Shown: in pieces, positions 17,942 to 26,999 of the stretch | How the letters are laid out: every line of letters begins with the position of its first letter | Position numbering within the stretch: the first letter of the stretch is position 1 | From: Tildeniella nuda ZEHNDER 1965/U140 | GTDB taxonomy: Bacteria > Cyanobacteriota > Cyanobacteriia > Leptolyngbyales > Leptolyngbyaceae | Assembly: GCA_019358895.1 (NCBI GenBank) | Contig: JAHHIG010000014.1 | Span: 1 to 64,000, forward strand | Reading direction: 5' to 3' | DNA length: 64,000 bases | Position numbers and translations under genes: made by a program | The notes under the pieces: generated by a model | Told to the model about the DNA's origin: nothing | Seen by the model: only the letters and a program-made list of their open reading frames with translations | Database searches by the model: none

Positions 17942-20353
17942 TTAGAATTGAACTCGCTGTCTGGGATTGATGGAAGAGCCGCTGCGCCAGTTGCCGGGGG
18001 TAGCACCTTCAATCACTTCAAAGTGGAGGTGGGGTCCGGTGCCCAAGCCACTTTGTCCACTGCGAGCGATCGCCTGCCCCTGCCGAACAGCCGTGCCAGT
18101 GCTCACGTCCATTGAATCCAGGTGGGCATAGAGCGTCATCCTGCCATTGGCATGTTCCACAATCATGGTCTTGCCATAGCCCGAAAGCCAACCTGCGTAA
18201 AGAACCTTGCCACCATCAGCCGCTCGAACCGGTGTCCCGATCGGTGCGCCAATATCAATGCCAGCGTGATTGGAGCTACAACTGGCACAAGGACTGGAGC
18301 GAGAACCAAACTCACTGGTCACTGGAAAGCCTGGAGCAGGGTTAGTTAGCTTTCCGGTGACTTGTCCGGGTGTCCCACTGTTCGAGGCTGTATCATTGCT
18401 TTTCGTTCCAGAGGCATTAGCGGTTGTCCGGGTAGCGCTGGGAGCACAGGTGAGTGTGCCATTGCCACCGTTGCGATAGCGAGTCACAGCAGCGCGACCG
18501 TAATCTCGTAGACTCAGACGACCCAAGGCATCGGAACTTCCCCCATCCACACGGCTGTAATCGCCACCGAAATGTTTTTGGGCAACTCGTTCTAAGAGGC
18601 GATCGCCCGTAAAGGGTTGCCCTGTCGTTGGATCAATCTGTCCTCGCGTCACCTGAATTTTATTGGCAAGGTCTGCCATAAAGGCACGATCCTGATCAGC
18701 AGGTGGAAAAAATTGAAACAGTTCTGCTTCAGTAGGTTGGTAACCCTGTCCAATGCGATTTAAGAATCCCTGCCCACCTGGCTTTGCAGCAATTAACTGG
18801 ACTGCATAAGGGTTGTAGCTCATGAACTGGTAGCGACCTAACCCCCGTCCACAATTGCTTCCGCCATCCGCACATGTATGAACTCCGACTGCCTGGTAAC
18901 CGCCACTTCCAGCACTTTCGATGCTGGCGATCGACTCTGCCAGTGCGTTTAGATCAATGCCTTGTAGGGACTGCGCTGATACAGGTTGACTACTGCCGCT
19001 GAAGGTACAGGGATTGCCCTCATTTTGATTTCCAGCGCCAGTTCGGCTACTTCCGGACTCTCGGCTAGCCCCAGTGGGTTGAGAGGCAGCGGCAGCTCGT
19101 TGATCACTCAAATCGCCCACAAACATCAAGGCATTAACTTTGTAGCTGAAGAACGGCACTGGACCAATGAAGTAGGGTGTACAGCCCAGTGCGTTGGCGC
19201 AGAAGCGGAAGAATAGGGCGGTGTCTAGGGTGTCCGTAGTTTCGTCTGGCTCCATCACCACAACTTTGAAAGCAGAACCGAAGGGCAAGCGTCCCGTAGG
19301 TTCTCGACCACCATCCACCGATCGCAAAACGCCCCAACCACCCTGAACTTCCTGATATTTTCCTGAAATCCATTGCTTTCCTTCCAGCCTGCCACGCGAG
19401 CTACGTCCAGCGTTCTCCAGATCATCCAGTTCAACATAGGCGCAATCCGTTTCAGCACAGGGCACAGAAAAGCCCTGAACATCAGAGCCAGAAATGGTGT
19501 TGTTGCGTTGTGCCTCTGCTGGACCATATACCTGATCGATCCGCATGACTAGACTACCCAGTTCAGCGATCGGGTTGGGCATTGATCCTAACGGCACCTG
19601 ACCCAACCCTGGAATACCTTTCACAAAGCTGTTCATCCAGCCCTCAAATTGTTGGAGCTGAACGGCTTCCAGGTTGGGAATGGAGCTGACAGGAAAGCGA
19701 GAAAGATCAATCTCCTTTAAGCGTAGCTGTCCAATCTGGGGATTTTGTGCCAGCACTTCAGCCAGGGTTTGATCAGAGACATTAATGCCGACGGCTTTGG
19801 CAGCGAGAAGAGCCGCGACAGGGGCGATCGCCCGGACATTAGTTTGTGCCAGCCCCGGCACCACTTTTGTTAAATGGCTCAGGGTTTGATCGGCTGCCAG
19901 CGTAAACGCACTCAGAGCCACTTGATTGAGATCGAGGTTGGTGAGGTGGGCGATCGCCCCTGGCGAAAAGACTTCTGCCTGAAATGCCTGCGAGATATCC
20001 CCCAGCTTCAAATACTGATCGGGAGTCATGCCAGCACTCCAACGACGGCTCAGGTCGTACCCTAACGCTTGGCTGTAGGGCTTGTCATCGATCGAGCCAG
20101 AGCGACTAATACCCGGCATCTGCGATAAAGAGATCCGGTTCCAGTCGGGCAACAAAACTTGCGTTGCAGGCAATCCAGATTGACTCCCTGCAATTTCTAG
20201 CATGCGCGTGGGTAGGCTGCCGTCGTCGATCGTGCGAGCAGATGCAGGTGAAATAAGTCCGCAAAGGCCAATGACAATCAAGCACAGCGAAATGATCCAT
20301 GCCAGAACACGCTGCCTTTTGAAGCCGTCTGGCATTCTCAGTGGGGTATTCAT
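17942..20353 (-). CDS. cell-wall hydrolase: transglycosylase-like domain fused to M23 (LytM) peptidase
   Basis: 803 residues with a signal peptide (IISLCLIVIGLCGLISPASA). The first 400 residues are a helical region of unknown type plus a cysteine-containing part. Around 455-620 a lysozyme/transglycosylase-like segment carries SIASIESAG (candidate catalytic Glu), VGVHTCADGGSNCG and GLGRYQFM. The last 130 residues are a complete M23 peptidase: NHAGIDIGAPIGTPVRAADG (HxxxD zinc motif), YAHLD and HLHFEV. Such enzymes open peptidoglycan for type IV secretion channels, which fits the coupling protein and relaxase in this window. It is the second gene of the minus-strand operon. Enzyme class is well supported; the transglycosylase assignment is weaker than M23. 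Confidence 0.85.
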   Translation of the reverse strand: MNTPLRMPDGFKRQRVLAWIISLCLIVIGLCGLISPASARTIDDGSLPTRMLEIAGSQSGLPATQVLLPDWNRISLSQMPGISRSGSIDDKPYSQALGYDLSRRWSAGMTPDQYLKLGDISQAFQAEVFSPGAIAHLTNLDLNQVALSAFTLAADQTLSHLTKVVPGLAQTNVRAIAPVAALLAAKAVGINVSDQTLAEVLAQNPQIGQLRLKEIDLSRFPVSSIPNLEAVQLQQFEGWMNSFVKGIPGLGQVPLGSMPNPIAELGSLVMRIDQVYGPAEAQRNNTISGSDVQGFSVPCAETDCAYVELDDLENAGRSSRGRLEGKQWISGKYQEVQGGWGVLRSVDGGREPTGRLPFGSAFKVVVMEPDETTDTLDTALFFRFCANALGCTPYFIGPVPFFSYKVNALMFVGDLSDQRAAAASQPTGASRESGSSRTGAGNQNEGNPCTFSGSSQPVSAQSLQGIDLNALAESIASIESAGSGGYQAVGVHTCADGGSNCGRGLGRYQFMSYNPYAVQLIAAKPGGQGFLNRIGQGYQPTEAELFQFFPPADQDRAFMADLANKIQVTRGQIDPTTGQPFTGDRLLERVAQKHFGGDYSRVDGGSSDALGRLSLRDYGRAAVTRYRNGGNGTLTCAPSATRTTANASGTKSNDTASNSGTPGQVTGKLTNPAPGFPVTSEFGSRSSPCASCSSNHAGIDIGAPIGTPVRAADGGKVLYAGWLSGYGKTMIVEHANGRMTLYAHLDSMDVSTGTAVRQGQAIARSGQSGLGTGPHLHFEVIEGATPGNWRSGSSINPRQRVQF

Positions 20354-20376
20354 GACATCAGGCAGGGTTGAGGGGA

Positions 20377-20682
20377 TTAAAGCTCCAGTTCGGGTGCAGA
20401 AAAGGTACGCTCTGTTTTCGGCTGATAAGCGGAACCCTTGCCATAGCCCTTTAAGTGAGGGTTGGGGTTGGCGGCTGATTCTGAGTAGGGTGTATCGCCA
20501 AAATTTTGTTCAAAGATGTTTTCCTGATATCCATCACTGAAGTGATCGGTTTGCCAGGGATTCGTGCTTGCCCCAGTGATTGATTGTTCGCCACCAACGA
20601 CAGAGGTTTGATAACCACCCGTTTGGTAACCGCTACTACTGTCAGGATTGGCATTGAAATCGGGGGTTGATTCAGTGTTCAT
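20377..20682 (-). CDS. small hydrophilic protein heading the secretion operon
   Basis: About 101 residues from ATG 20682 (MNTESTPDFNANPDSSSGYQ); an ATG at 20697 is also possible. The sequence is rich in Asn, Ser, Gly, Tyr and Gln, without hydrophobic segments, and looks disordered. It lies 23 nt before the M23 peptidase gene and is divergent from the gene at 20817. No family recognised. Confidence 0.5.
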   Translation of the reverse strand: MNTESTPDFNANPDSSSGYQTGGYQTSVVGGEQSITGASTNPWQTDHFSDGYQENIFEQNFGDTPYSESAANPNPHLKGYGKGSAYQPKTERTFSAPELEL

Positions 20683-20802
20683 CGCGCAAGCATCCATACG
20701 AAACGATATGCTTGCCAGCCTATAAAGCCAGACCTGGGAGTGACCTCAACCAGGTGGATAACAACGCTCCAGCCAATTGGCTGTTTGTAGGGACATTCCT
20801 AC

Positions 20803-20808
20803 AGGAGG
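20803..20808 (+). promoter_or_regulatory. strong ribosome binding site deciding a GTG start
   Basis: AGGAGG at 20803-20808, 8 nt before GTG at 20817. It favours the GTG start over the upstream frame opening at 20667, which would overlap the divergent gene. Confidence 0.75.
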
Positions 20809-20816
20809 CTTGCGCT

Positions 20817-21491
20817 GTGGATCAACTGAGTTTTATTCCCGAAGAGTTGGTGCGAACCCTGCAACAAGGGAAAGATGCTGCCAACCCAGACACCCGTTGC
20901 TCATCTAGCACCCTGGAAATGTTGCGCCTTTTGGCATCCCTTGATGTTCCTAGAGAACTGCTAGCGTGCATGTTGGAAATGGCAGAGTTTTCCATGCATC
21001 ACGTTCGTTATTTAGCTGGACCGCTGGTGCTGCATCGTAGTTCATGGGGTGATGCCACTCCAGGTTGGTTAAAGGTTGCCTGTGTGCAAGATCGGTTTGA
21101 ACTTATCCTTTCCGAGTATGAACAGGAGCAAGTTGGAGATTATGCTACACCGACGGAAGTATTAGCTTATATGATGCCTGCAACGATGGAAGCGCCGATG
21201 CATCGAAATTATGTTGATCTCTATCTTTGGTCGGGAAATGAGGTCATGAAAAAACACAATCGGTTGCCCGAAAACGCAACCAGTTTTTATGAGTTGATTG
21301 GTGGGCATCCGATTGCATTCAGCACAGTCAGAGATGATTTCCAAGATCTGAGTCGATCGATTCGTCAAAGTGTGGTGAAGCACGCGGCTCAACAGGGATG
21401 GGGGAAACGGCGCAATCGGGCAAAGGTAGAAGCAAGCTCGGTTGACCCAGCTCAAGTATCCGATCAGCCAGAACAGGTCAGTTTGTTCTGA
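20817..21491 (+). CDS. unknown protein with C-terminal clamp-binding-like motif, coupled to DNA polymerase
   Basis: 225 residues from GTG 20817 (read as Met, then DQLSFIPEELVRTLQQG), chosen for the AGGAGG upstream. It is mostly helical, with a central EMAEFSMHHVRYLAGPLVLH and a basic stretch GWGKRRNRAKVE. A flexible tail ends in QPEQVSLF at the very C-terminus. QVSLF resembles the bacterial sliding-clamp binding pentapeptide QL(S/D)LF. The stop lies only 3 nt before the ATG of the family A polymerase, so the two are translationally coupled. I infer a polymerase or replisome accessory role. No known family recognised. Confidence 0.65.
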   Translation: MDQLSFIPEELVRTLQQGKDAANPDTRCSSSTLEMLRLLASLDVPRELLACMLEMAEFSMHHVRYLAGPLVLHRSSWGDATPGWLKVACVQDRFELILSEYEQEQVGDYATPTEVLAYMMPATMEAPMHRNYVDLYLWSGNEVMKKHNRLPENATSFYELIGGHPIAFSTVRDDFQDLSRSIRQSVVKHAAQQGWGKRRNRAKVEASSVDPAQVSDQPEQVSLF

Positions 21492-21494
21492 ATC

Positions 21495-23372
21495 ATGAGC
21501 GATACCGGAGATGGTTGGTGCTACCGCCCCTTTAAGCCAGTCCTCCAGCCATTTCCGCTTATGCCTGCCTCCCAAACTCACCCTCATTTGAAAGATGGAA
21601 CCTATCAACTGATTACGTCGGGGAAAGAACTCGAATCGGCACTGCGTTGGTGTAGCCCCTCCGGAGGAAAATCGCTAGAACAGTCTCCCATATTTGGATT
21701 GGACTGCGAGACAACAGGGTTAGATCCTCACATTCATACGATTCGGCTCATTCAGCTTGCAGTCCCCGATCAGCCAGTGATGCTCATTGATTTACCCCAG
21801 ATTGCTCCCTGCGATCGCCACCCACTCCAACAGCTCCTCTCCAGCCCTGTGCTTAAGATTACTCACAACGGCAAATTTGACTGGCAGTTCCTTGCCCAGG
21901 CAGGACTCCAACCCGCGCCTCCATTCTTCGATACACAACTTGCCTATCGAGTGCTGACAGCAGGACTGAAAACCATTCTCTCGTTGCAGACGCTTGCTCA
22001 AAAGCTATTGAATATAGAGCTGGATAAAACCCAACAGGTCAGTGATTGGAGCAAGCCCCTGACTTCAAAGCAGTTACAGTATGCGGCGTTGGATGCAGCA
22101 ATTTTGTTAAAGTTGTATCCGATTCTAATTAAGAAGTTAGAGCGATCGCACCTGCTCAAAATTGCCCAATTGGAGTTTCACTGTATGCCTGCGGTGGCTC
22201 AGATGGAGCTGAATGGGATGTTGCTGGATCTCTCCCGATGGAAAAGTTTGGGGGCAAAGCTAGAGAGCGATCGGGATGCAGCACTTCAGCAGCTCAGCCA
22301 ACTCCGGATCGCTGGTAACGCTCAGATGTCTTTGCTACCAGAGATGACGGATACGATTAACCCAAACTCTCCCCAACAGGTGCTTGCAGCGCTTCAGGTA
22401 TTGGGCATGCCAGTCAACTCGACCAATCAAAAGGAGCTGGTTCCCCTAGCGAAACAGTATCCTGTGATCCGAGCGTTGTTGGACTACCGCCACCTCTCCA
22501 AAATTACTGCTACCTTTGCCGATAGCCTGCCCAAGCACATCCATCCCGTAACAGCCAGGATTCACCCGACCTACTATCAGCTTGGAGCCAGGTCTGGTCG
22601 GTTCTCTTGCCGTAACCCGCCCCTGCAAACCATTCCTCGTGATGCTGCTGCCCGAACTTGTTTTGTCGCTGCACCGGGTTATCAGATCGTGCAAGCGGAC
22701 TATTCTCAGATTGAGCTGAGGATTGTTGCCCGCTTGAGTGGCGATGCTCAGATGCAACGAGCGTATCGTAAAGGTGAGGATCTGCACCGATTAACAGCAG
22801 CTTTGGTGACTGGAAACGCGATCGACGCGGTGAGTGAGGAAGATCGACGGCTTGCCAAAGCCATCAACTTTGGGCTGATCTATGGTATGGGTGCTGCCAA
22901 ACTTCAGAGCTATGCTGAGATGAAGTATGGAGTTACTTTGTCGTTGGAGGAGGCAAAGGCATTCCGAAAACGATTCTTTGAAGCCTACACCGGAGTAGCA
23001 GAGTGGCATGAGACGATCAAGCGCAGTTACATCCGAGGAACGAAGGAGAGCCGTACACTGGCAGGACGGCGGCGCAGGTGGGCAGATAAACCCAGGCTGG
23101 CGGAGTTGCTGAACCATCCAGTCCAGGGATTGAATGCTGACATCACGAAATTGGCGTTAGTGAAACTCAACAAAGTACTGACAGAGACAGGAGCAAAGCT
23201 GATTTGCACAGTTCATGATGAGATTCTGCTGGAGTGTCCTGTTGTTGAGGCAAAGCACATTAGTTATCTCTTACGTCGCTGCATGGTTGCAGCAGCTCGG
23301 AAGTTTCTGCGTCCGATCCCAGTGGTCGTGGACATCAAAGTTTCATCTAGTTGGGGTGGCGATGAGGCTTAG
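21495..23372 (+). CDS. family A DNA polymerase with 3'-5' exonuclease, no 5' nuclease domain
   Basis: 625 residues. The exonuclease part has all DEDDy motifs: FGLDCETTG (near 70), ITHNGKFDW and YAALDAA. The polymerase part has motif A VQADYSQIELR, motif B RRLAKAINFGLIYGMG and motif C VHDE. Compared with chromosomal Pol I (about 900-1000 residues) the 5'-3' nuclease domain is absent, giving a Klenow-like enzyme. Both activities look intact. Translation likely starts at ATG 21495, 3 nt after the upstream stop. Such compact polymerases occur on large plasmids and phages and could serve plasmid replication or gap filling after conjugation. The stop codon overlaps the first of several TTAGGGAA repeats. 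Confidence 0.92.
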   Translation: MSDTGDGWCYRPFKPVLQPFPLMPASQTHPHLKDGTYQLITSGKELESALRWCSPSGGKSLEQSPIFGLDCETTGLDPHIHTIRLIQLAVPDQPVMLIDLPQIAPCDRHPLQQLLSSPVLKITHNGKFDWQFLAQAGLQPAPPFFDTQLAYRVLTAGLKTILSLQTLAQKLLNIELDKTQQVSDWSKPLTSKQLQYAALDAAILLKLYPILIKKLERSHLLKIAQLEFHCMPAVAQMELNGMLLDLSRWKSLGAKLESDRDAALQQLSQLRIAGNAQMSLLPEMTDTINPNSPQQVLAALQVLGMPVNSTNQKELVPLAKQYPVIRALLDYRHLSKITATFADSLPKHIHPVTARIHPTYYQLGARSGRFSCRNPPLQTIPRDAAARTCFVAAPGYQIVQADYSQIELRIVARLSGDAQMQRAYRKGEDLHRLTAALVTGNAIDAVSEEDRRLAKAINFGLIYGMGAAKLQSYAEMKYGVTLSLEEAKAFRKRFFEAYTGVAEWHETIKRSYIRGTKESRTLAGRRRRWADKPRLAELLNHPVQGLNADITKLALVKLNKVLTETGAKLICTVHDEILLECPVVEAKHISYLLRRCMVAAARKFLRPIPVVVDIKVSSSWGGDEA

Positions 23373-23482
23373 GGAATAGTTTTGCCTTTATAACGAGCCA
23401 AATTTTCCCTAACCAAAAGCAGTACGGGTGAATCTGGACTTAGGGAATAAAAACAAGCTAAAGATCTCTAAGTATTCCCTAA
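23369..23482. repeat. two spaced inverted-repeat modules of TTAGGGAA
   Basis: TTAGGGAA at 23369-23376 pairs with TTCCCTAA at 23405-23412. TTAGGGAA at 23440-23447 pairs with TTCCCTAA at 23475-23482; in the second module the arms extend to CTTAGGGAATA and TATTCCCTAAG. The modules repeat with a period of about 71 nt and lie directly upstream of the 23511 gene. Operator or iteron-like role is possible. Confidence 0.7.
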
Positions 23483-23510
23483 GCAGATTTTGCGAGATCA
23501 GGGGTGGGAG

Positions 23511-23831
23511 ATGCCAAAGCGGAGCAAAGCAGGGCAATTGATTCAGGAACTCCAGGATTGGAGTGATGAAGAGCTAGGGGATCTGGCTGAAATGATTCAG
23601 GGGCTATTGGAGTCACGCCGGGAGGAGGCAGAGGAGAAAACCCAGGAGACTCGTGAGGATGGCACACCGCTGGGGAAACACGGGGGACGAGGACATATTG
23701 AGCTGAAGATGATTCCTGACTCTAGGACGGGTAAAGCTTATGGACCTTACCGTTATCTGCGCTACTGGGGAGTGACGAAGAAGGGGACGATGGGGTTGAA
23801 AAGCGTGTACCTGGGTAGAGGGGATCGCTAA
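23511..23831 (+). CDS. small protein with GPYRYLRYW motif
   Basis: 106 residues from ATG 23511 (MPKRSKAGQLIQELQDWSDEE), with a purine-rich GGGTGGGAG just upstream. A helical acidic N-half is followed by a charged linker. A beta-like C-half reads RGHIELKMI, GPYRYLRYWGV and SVYLGR. The GPYxYLRYW type motif is common in short cyanobacterial proteins next to mobile elements and recalls DUF6788-like small proteins, but I would not assign it. The TTAGGGAA inverted repeats lie immediately upstream and may control it. Confidence 0.6.
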   Translation: MPKRSKAGQLIQELQDWSDEELGDLAEMIQGLLESRREEAEEKTQETREDGTPLGKHGGRGHIELKMIPDSRTGKAYGPYRYLRYWGVTKKGTMGLKSVYLGRGDR

Positions 23832-23972
23832 TTAAGTAGAAAGGCGCTGTAAAACTCAACCATGTAAACGAATGTAAAGTACTCAAACGCCTGCTAGCAG
23901 ATAATTGACTCTTGTTTACATGCTGTTACATAGCTCACTTTAATCCCGCCTACCTACTTACTATAAATTTAT

Positions 23973-24000
23973 ATAGTCAGATAGAAAAACTCATAGTCAG
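23973..24000 (+). promoter_or_regulatory. direct repeat ATAGTCAG in the promoter region of the STAND ATPase gene
   Basis: ATAGTCAG at 23973-23980 and again at 23993-24000. Their starts are 20 bp apart, about two helical turns, in an AT-rich stretch 126 nt before ATG 24126. The rest of the 294-nt gap 23832-24125 holds only a spaced pair CATGTAAAC/GTTTACATG near 23863 and 23915. Confidence 0.35.
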
Positions 24001-24125
24001 CTATATTTATGTAGTGTATTCAGGATATTTGCCTCGTAATCTGATTGAGGGTTAACTGTTCTAACCAACGGTGGTATTCAGAACTAATCTGCACGCGCCT
24101 ATTAAACTAGTAGAGAGCTTACCAA

Positions 24126-26999
24126 ATGGCAGATGCTCCAAAAATTCTTTCGTCTGATGATTTCAGGGTGGCTATTACTGATCCCGCTCGCTTCTTTGGT
24201 CGCAGTAATTTAATTGCAGTAGTACTTAGGTCTCCTTTTCAAGTTCGTATTCTACTTGGTGGAAGACGAATTGGCAAAACTAGTACCTTACGAGCTTTAG
24301 AATGGAACTTATTTGAATCAGCCTCCCGTGAACCTCGCCAAGCATTTCCTGTTTATTTAAGTTTACAAGTAGAACAGCCCAAAAGTCTGGGCAATTTTCG
24401 ATACCTCTTAATTGCTCGTTTAAGAGAAGCAATAGAACGATGGCAAAACGTCTCAGGAACAACCATTCGTGAAATGTATCGCCAGTTTCTTAGACAGGTT
24501 AGCAGTGGCGAGGTAACTGCTAGTTTTTTGTCAGCCATCAACACTAAACTAAGTATCAGTGACCTAGATCAAGATAGACAGTTAACTCATGATGATTTCC
24601 GAACGGCGCTCCTTAAAACTATTGAAGAACTTTACAAATGGAAGTTTGAAGGGATTTGTTTCCTGTTGGATGAATCAGAATATATTGTGCAGCAGGATTG
24701 GGCGAATGATGCTTGGAGTTATATCCGAGGTTTGAAGGATACTGACACTGCTCTCAAACCATTTCTTGGTTTTCTCCTATCAGGTTATCGTGATCTGGAA
24801 AAGTACCAACAGCAAATAGGTTCTCCACTGTTAAATATTGCCGATATTGAGTGGCTAACAGTACTAACTGATGCGGAAGCGGAGCAATTAATTTCCTATC
24901 GAAGTCAGGAAGTAGGAGTTTCCCTTGGTAGTCAGATTGAAACTGTTATGAAATGGACAGGCGGACATCCATATCTTATTCAGGAAGTTCTTAGCACTAT
25001 TTTCGATAACTTTCAAATAAATAAGGTTGCTGATTTAGATGGATTACTGGAACATTGCCTCAGCTTATTTCAGCGAGAATTCTCCAGATGGTGGGGAGAA
25101 GACCAGAACACTGACGGTTTTGGTGAAATTGAACGCTCAATTTACTACGCTTTGATAACATACCGTGAGGCAAACGTTGAGGATTTGGCACAGTTTACTG
25201 GCTTAGGTTTACATTTAGTAGAAAAAGCCTTGAATGTGCTGGCAGGAAGTGGTGTTATCCAATGGCTAAATGAGGGAAACTGCACCATTGGCGCAACACT
25301 TTTCGAGAAATGGGTCGCGCAGAAGCTATTTAAGCCCTTGTTAACAGTTGTGCGACCATTTTTGGAGCAAGCAGGGGCAACAACAAATCCGCTAGGCGAG
25401 AGATGTCTACAGGTTATGACTATTCAAGGTAAACTTAAACCTTATGCACCATTGCCAGTCTTGCTTGCCATTGACAAGCCAAATGATCGAGATATCGTTG
25501 AACTGTTCCAATACGCCGTCCAATTGGTAAGAAACCGCCAAAAGCAAGTTGGAGTTTTTATTTATCGTGAATTACCAGACGCGTTGTTTCGGGTGCGGAT
25601 GGCTGAGGTTCGATTGCGCGATCATTTTATTCTCATTCCGCTTTCTTTAGCTGAAGTGGAAAAGGCGCTAGTTGGAAGCGCGAGTCGTGGACTGATAGCT
25701 AAGTACGCAGAGCGTTACTTACCAGGTTCTGATCTCTTTGATGATCGCAATGCTATTAGCGATACACTTGCTTTCTTTGGACGAGCTAAGCTTCTAGAAA
25801 CTCTAACAGAAAACCTACAACGTAATCAGAGCATTGGTCTCTTTGGATTACGTAAATCGGGAAAAACCTCGGTCATAAGACAATTAGAATTTGCATTACG
25901 GCAATATCCACATCCAGTTGTGCAAATTGATCTTCAACGCTATGGTGACAAACTTCGCTTCGGATCTGAATTATTTAATGAAATTCTTCAACAACTCACC
26001 AGACTCGCCAGTAGCTCTGTTTTCATTCAAGTGAATGATAATAAAGTTTTCTCTAATAACCAAGAACAACCGAAGAAGCCAATTGTAACACCACTAAAAA
26101 TTCCACTGCTGCCCTGTGAAGCTCCGGCAGCAGAATTGACCAATGAATTTATCAGGCAAGTCTCACAACTAGTAAATGTCCTTAAAGAAGTAGGATATCG
26201 ATTACCTATCATCTGTTTTTTGGATGAAATAGAACAAATTCTACCTCGTTCAATAGATTCGTTTGAGAAAGCAGAAGAATTTAATGCTTTCTTTAGAGGA
26301 TTACGGGTGTTAAGTCAGGAGCAGGAACAGCTAGCCCTTCTTGTTGCTGACGTTCACCCTGATTGCAACCGGATTAATCACTGGACACAATCAGACGCTC
26401 TAAATAATCCTGTTTATAATTTCTTCAAGGAGACTTTTCTACTACCCTTCTTACCGGATGATACAACAACGATGCTGACTGATATCGGACAAATGATGGG
26501 ACAAAGGTTTGACCAAGAGGTACTGGCAGCAATTCATAAACAAAGCGGTGGACATCCTTTTCTTGCACGACAGCTAGCTAGTTTACTCTGCACTAAAATT
26601 ACAACAGAGGCAGGCGAATCAATTACTTGGTCAAAAGCACAACGATATTTGAAGAATCCTTTTACCTACTCAGGTGTACTTAAGGAATATTTTAGACAGA
26701 ACATTTGGGCTGATTTGGAAAAGCGAAAATTTATATCTGCAATGACAATTCTAAATGTGCTTGCCTGCAATAGTAACTTAAATCAGGGGATAGCTTGGGA
26801 GGTTCTTCTTATGAAGCTAAAGCACAAATTTTCTGAAGATCAATGTTTGGATGCTCTTCTATGGCTAGAAAGTGTTGGTTTAATTAGCTTAACTGAAGTA
26901 GAGGATGAAAATTACTATTGTCTACAAGTTCCACTCTTATCAAGATGGCTTCAAATGCAACTCAGAGAAGAGGAAATACTTCAATGGCAGATAAATTAA
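24126..26999 (+). CDS. double STAND-type P-loop ATPase
   Basis: 957 residues. The first NTPase has FFGRSNLI, Walker A LGGRRIGKTS (44-53), Walker B ICFLLDESEYI, sensor-like LSGYRDLEKY and a winged-helix part with WTGGHPYLIQEV. A central alpha/beta region (about 400-540, VLLAIDKPNDRDIVELFQYA) is of unknown type. The second NTPase has FFGRAKLLETL, Walker A GLRKSGKTS (near 575), Walker B IICFLDEIEQI and KQSGGHPFLARQL. FFGR, GGHP and the winged helix mark STAND/AAA_14-like signalling ATPases, often acting as switch proteins in conflict systems. The next gene is a shorter paralog of the first half, and the two overlap by 16 nt. No effector domain is recognisable. Confidence 0.75.
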   Translation: MADAPKILSSDDFRVAITDPARFFGRSNLIAVVLRSPFQVRILLGGRRIGKTSTLRALEWNLFESASREPRQAFPVYLSLQVEQPKSLGNFRYLLIARLREAIERWQNVSGTTIREMYRQFLRQVSSGEVTASFLSAINTKLSISDLDQDRQLTHDDFRTALLKTIEELYKWKFEGICFLLDESEYIVQQDWANDAWSYIRGLKDTDTALKPFLGFLLSGYRDLEKYQQQIGSPLLNIADIEWLTVLTDAEAEQLISYRSQEVGVSLGSQIETVMKWTGGHPYLIQEVLSTIFDNFQINKVADLDGLLEHCLSLFQREFSRWWGEDQNTDGFGEIERSIYYALITYREANVEDLAQFTGLGLHLVEKALNVLAGSGVIQWLNEGNCTIGATLFEKWVAQKLFKPLLTVVRPFLEQAGATTNPLGERCLQVMTIQGKLKPYAPLPVLLAIDKPNDRDIVELFQYAVQLVRNRQKQVGVFIYRELPDALFRVRMAEVRLRDHFILIPLSLAEVEKALVGSASRGLIAKYAERYLPGSDLFDDRNAISDTLAFFGRAKLLETLTENLQRNQSIGLFGLRKSGKTSVIRQLEFALRQYPHPVVQIDLQRYGDKLRFGSELFNEILQQLTRLASSSVFIQVNDNKVFSNNQEQPKKPIVTPLKIPLLPCEAPAAELTNEFIRQVSQLVNVLKEVGYRLPIICFLDEIEQILPRSIDSFEKAEEFNAFFRGLRVLSQEQEQLALLVADVHPDCNRINHWTQSDALNNPVYNFFKETFLLPFLPDDTTTMLTDIGQMMGQRFDQEVLAAIHKQSGGHPFLARQLASLLCTKITTEAGESITWSKAQRYLKNPFTYSGVLKEYFRQNIWADLEKRKFISAMTILNVLACNSNLNQGIAWEVLLMKLKHKFSEDQCLDALLWLESVGLISLTEVEDENYYCLQVPLLSRWLQMQLREEEILQWQIN

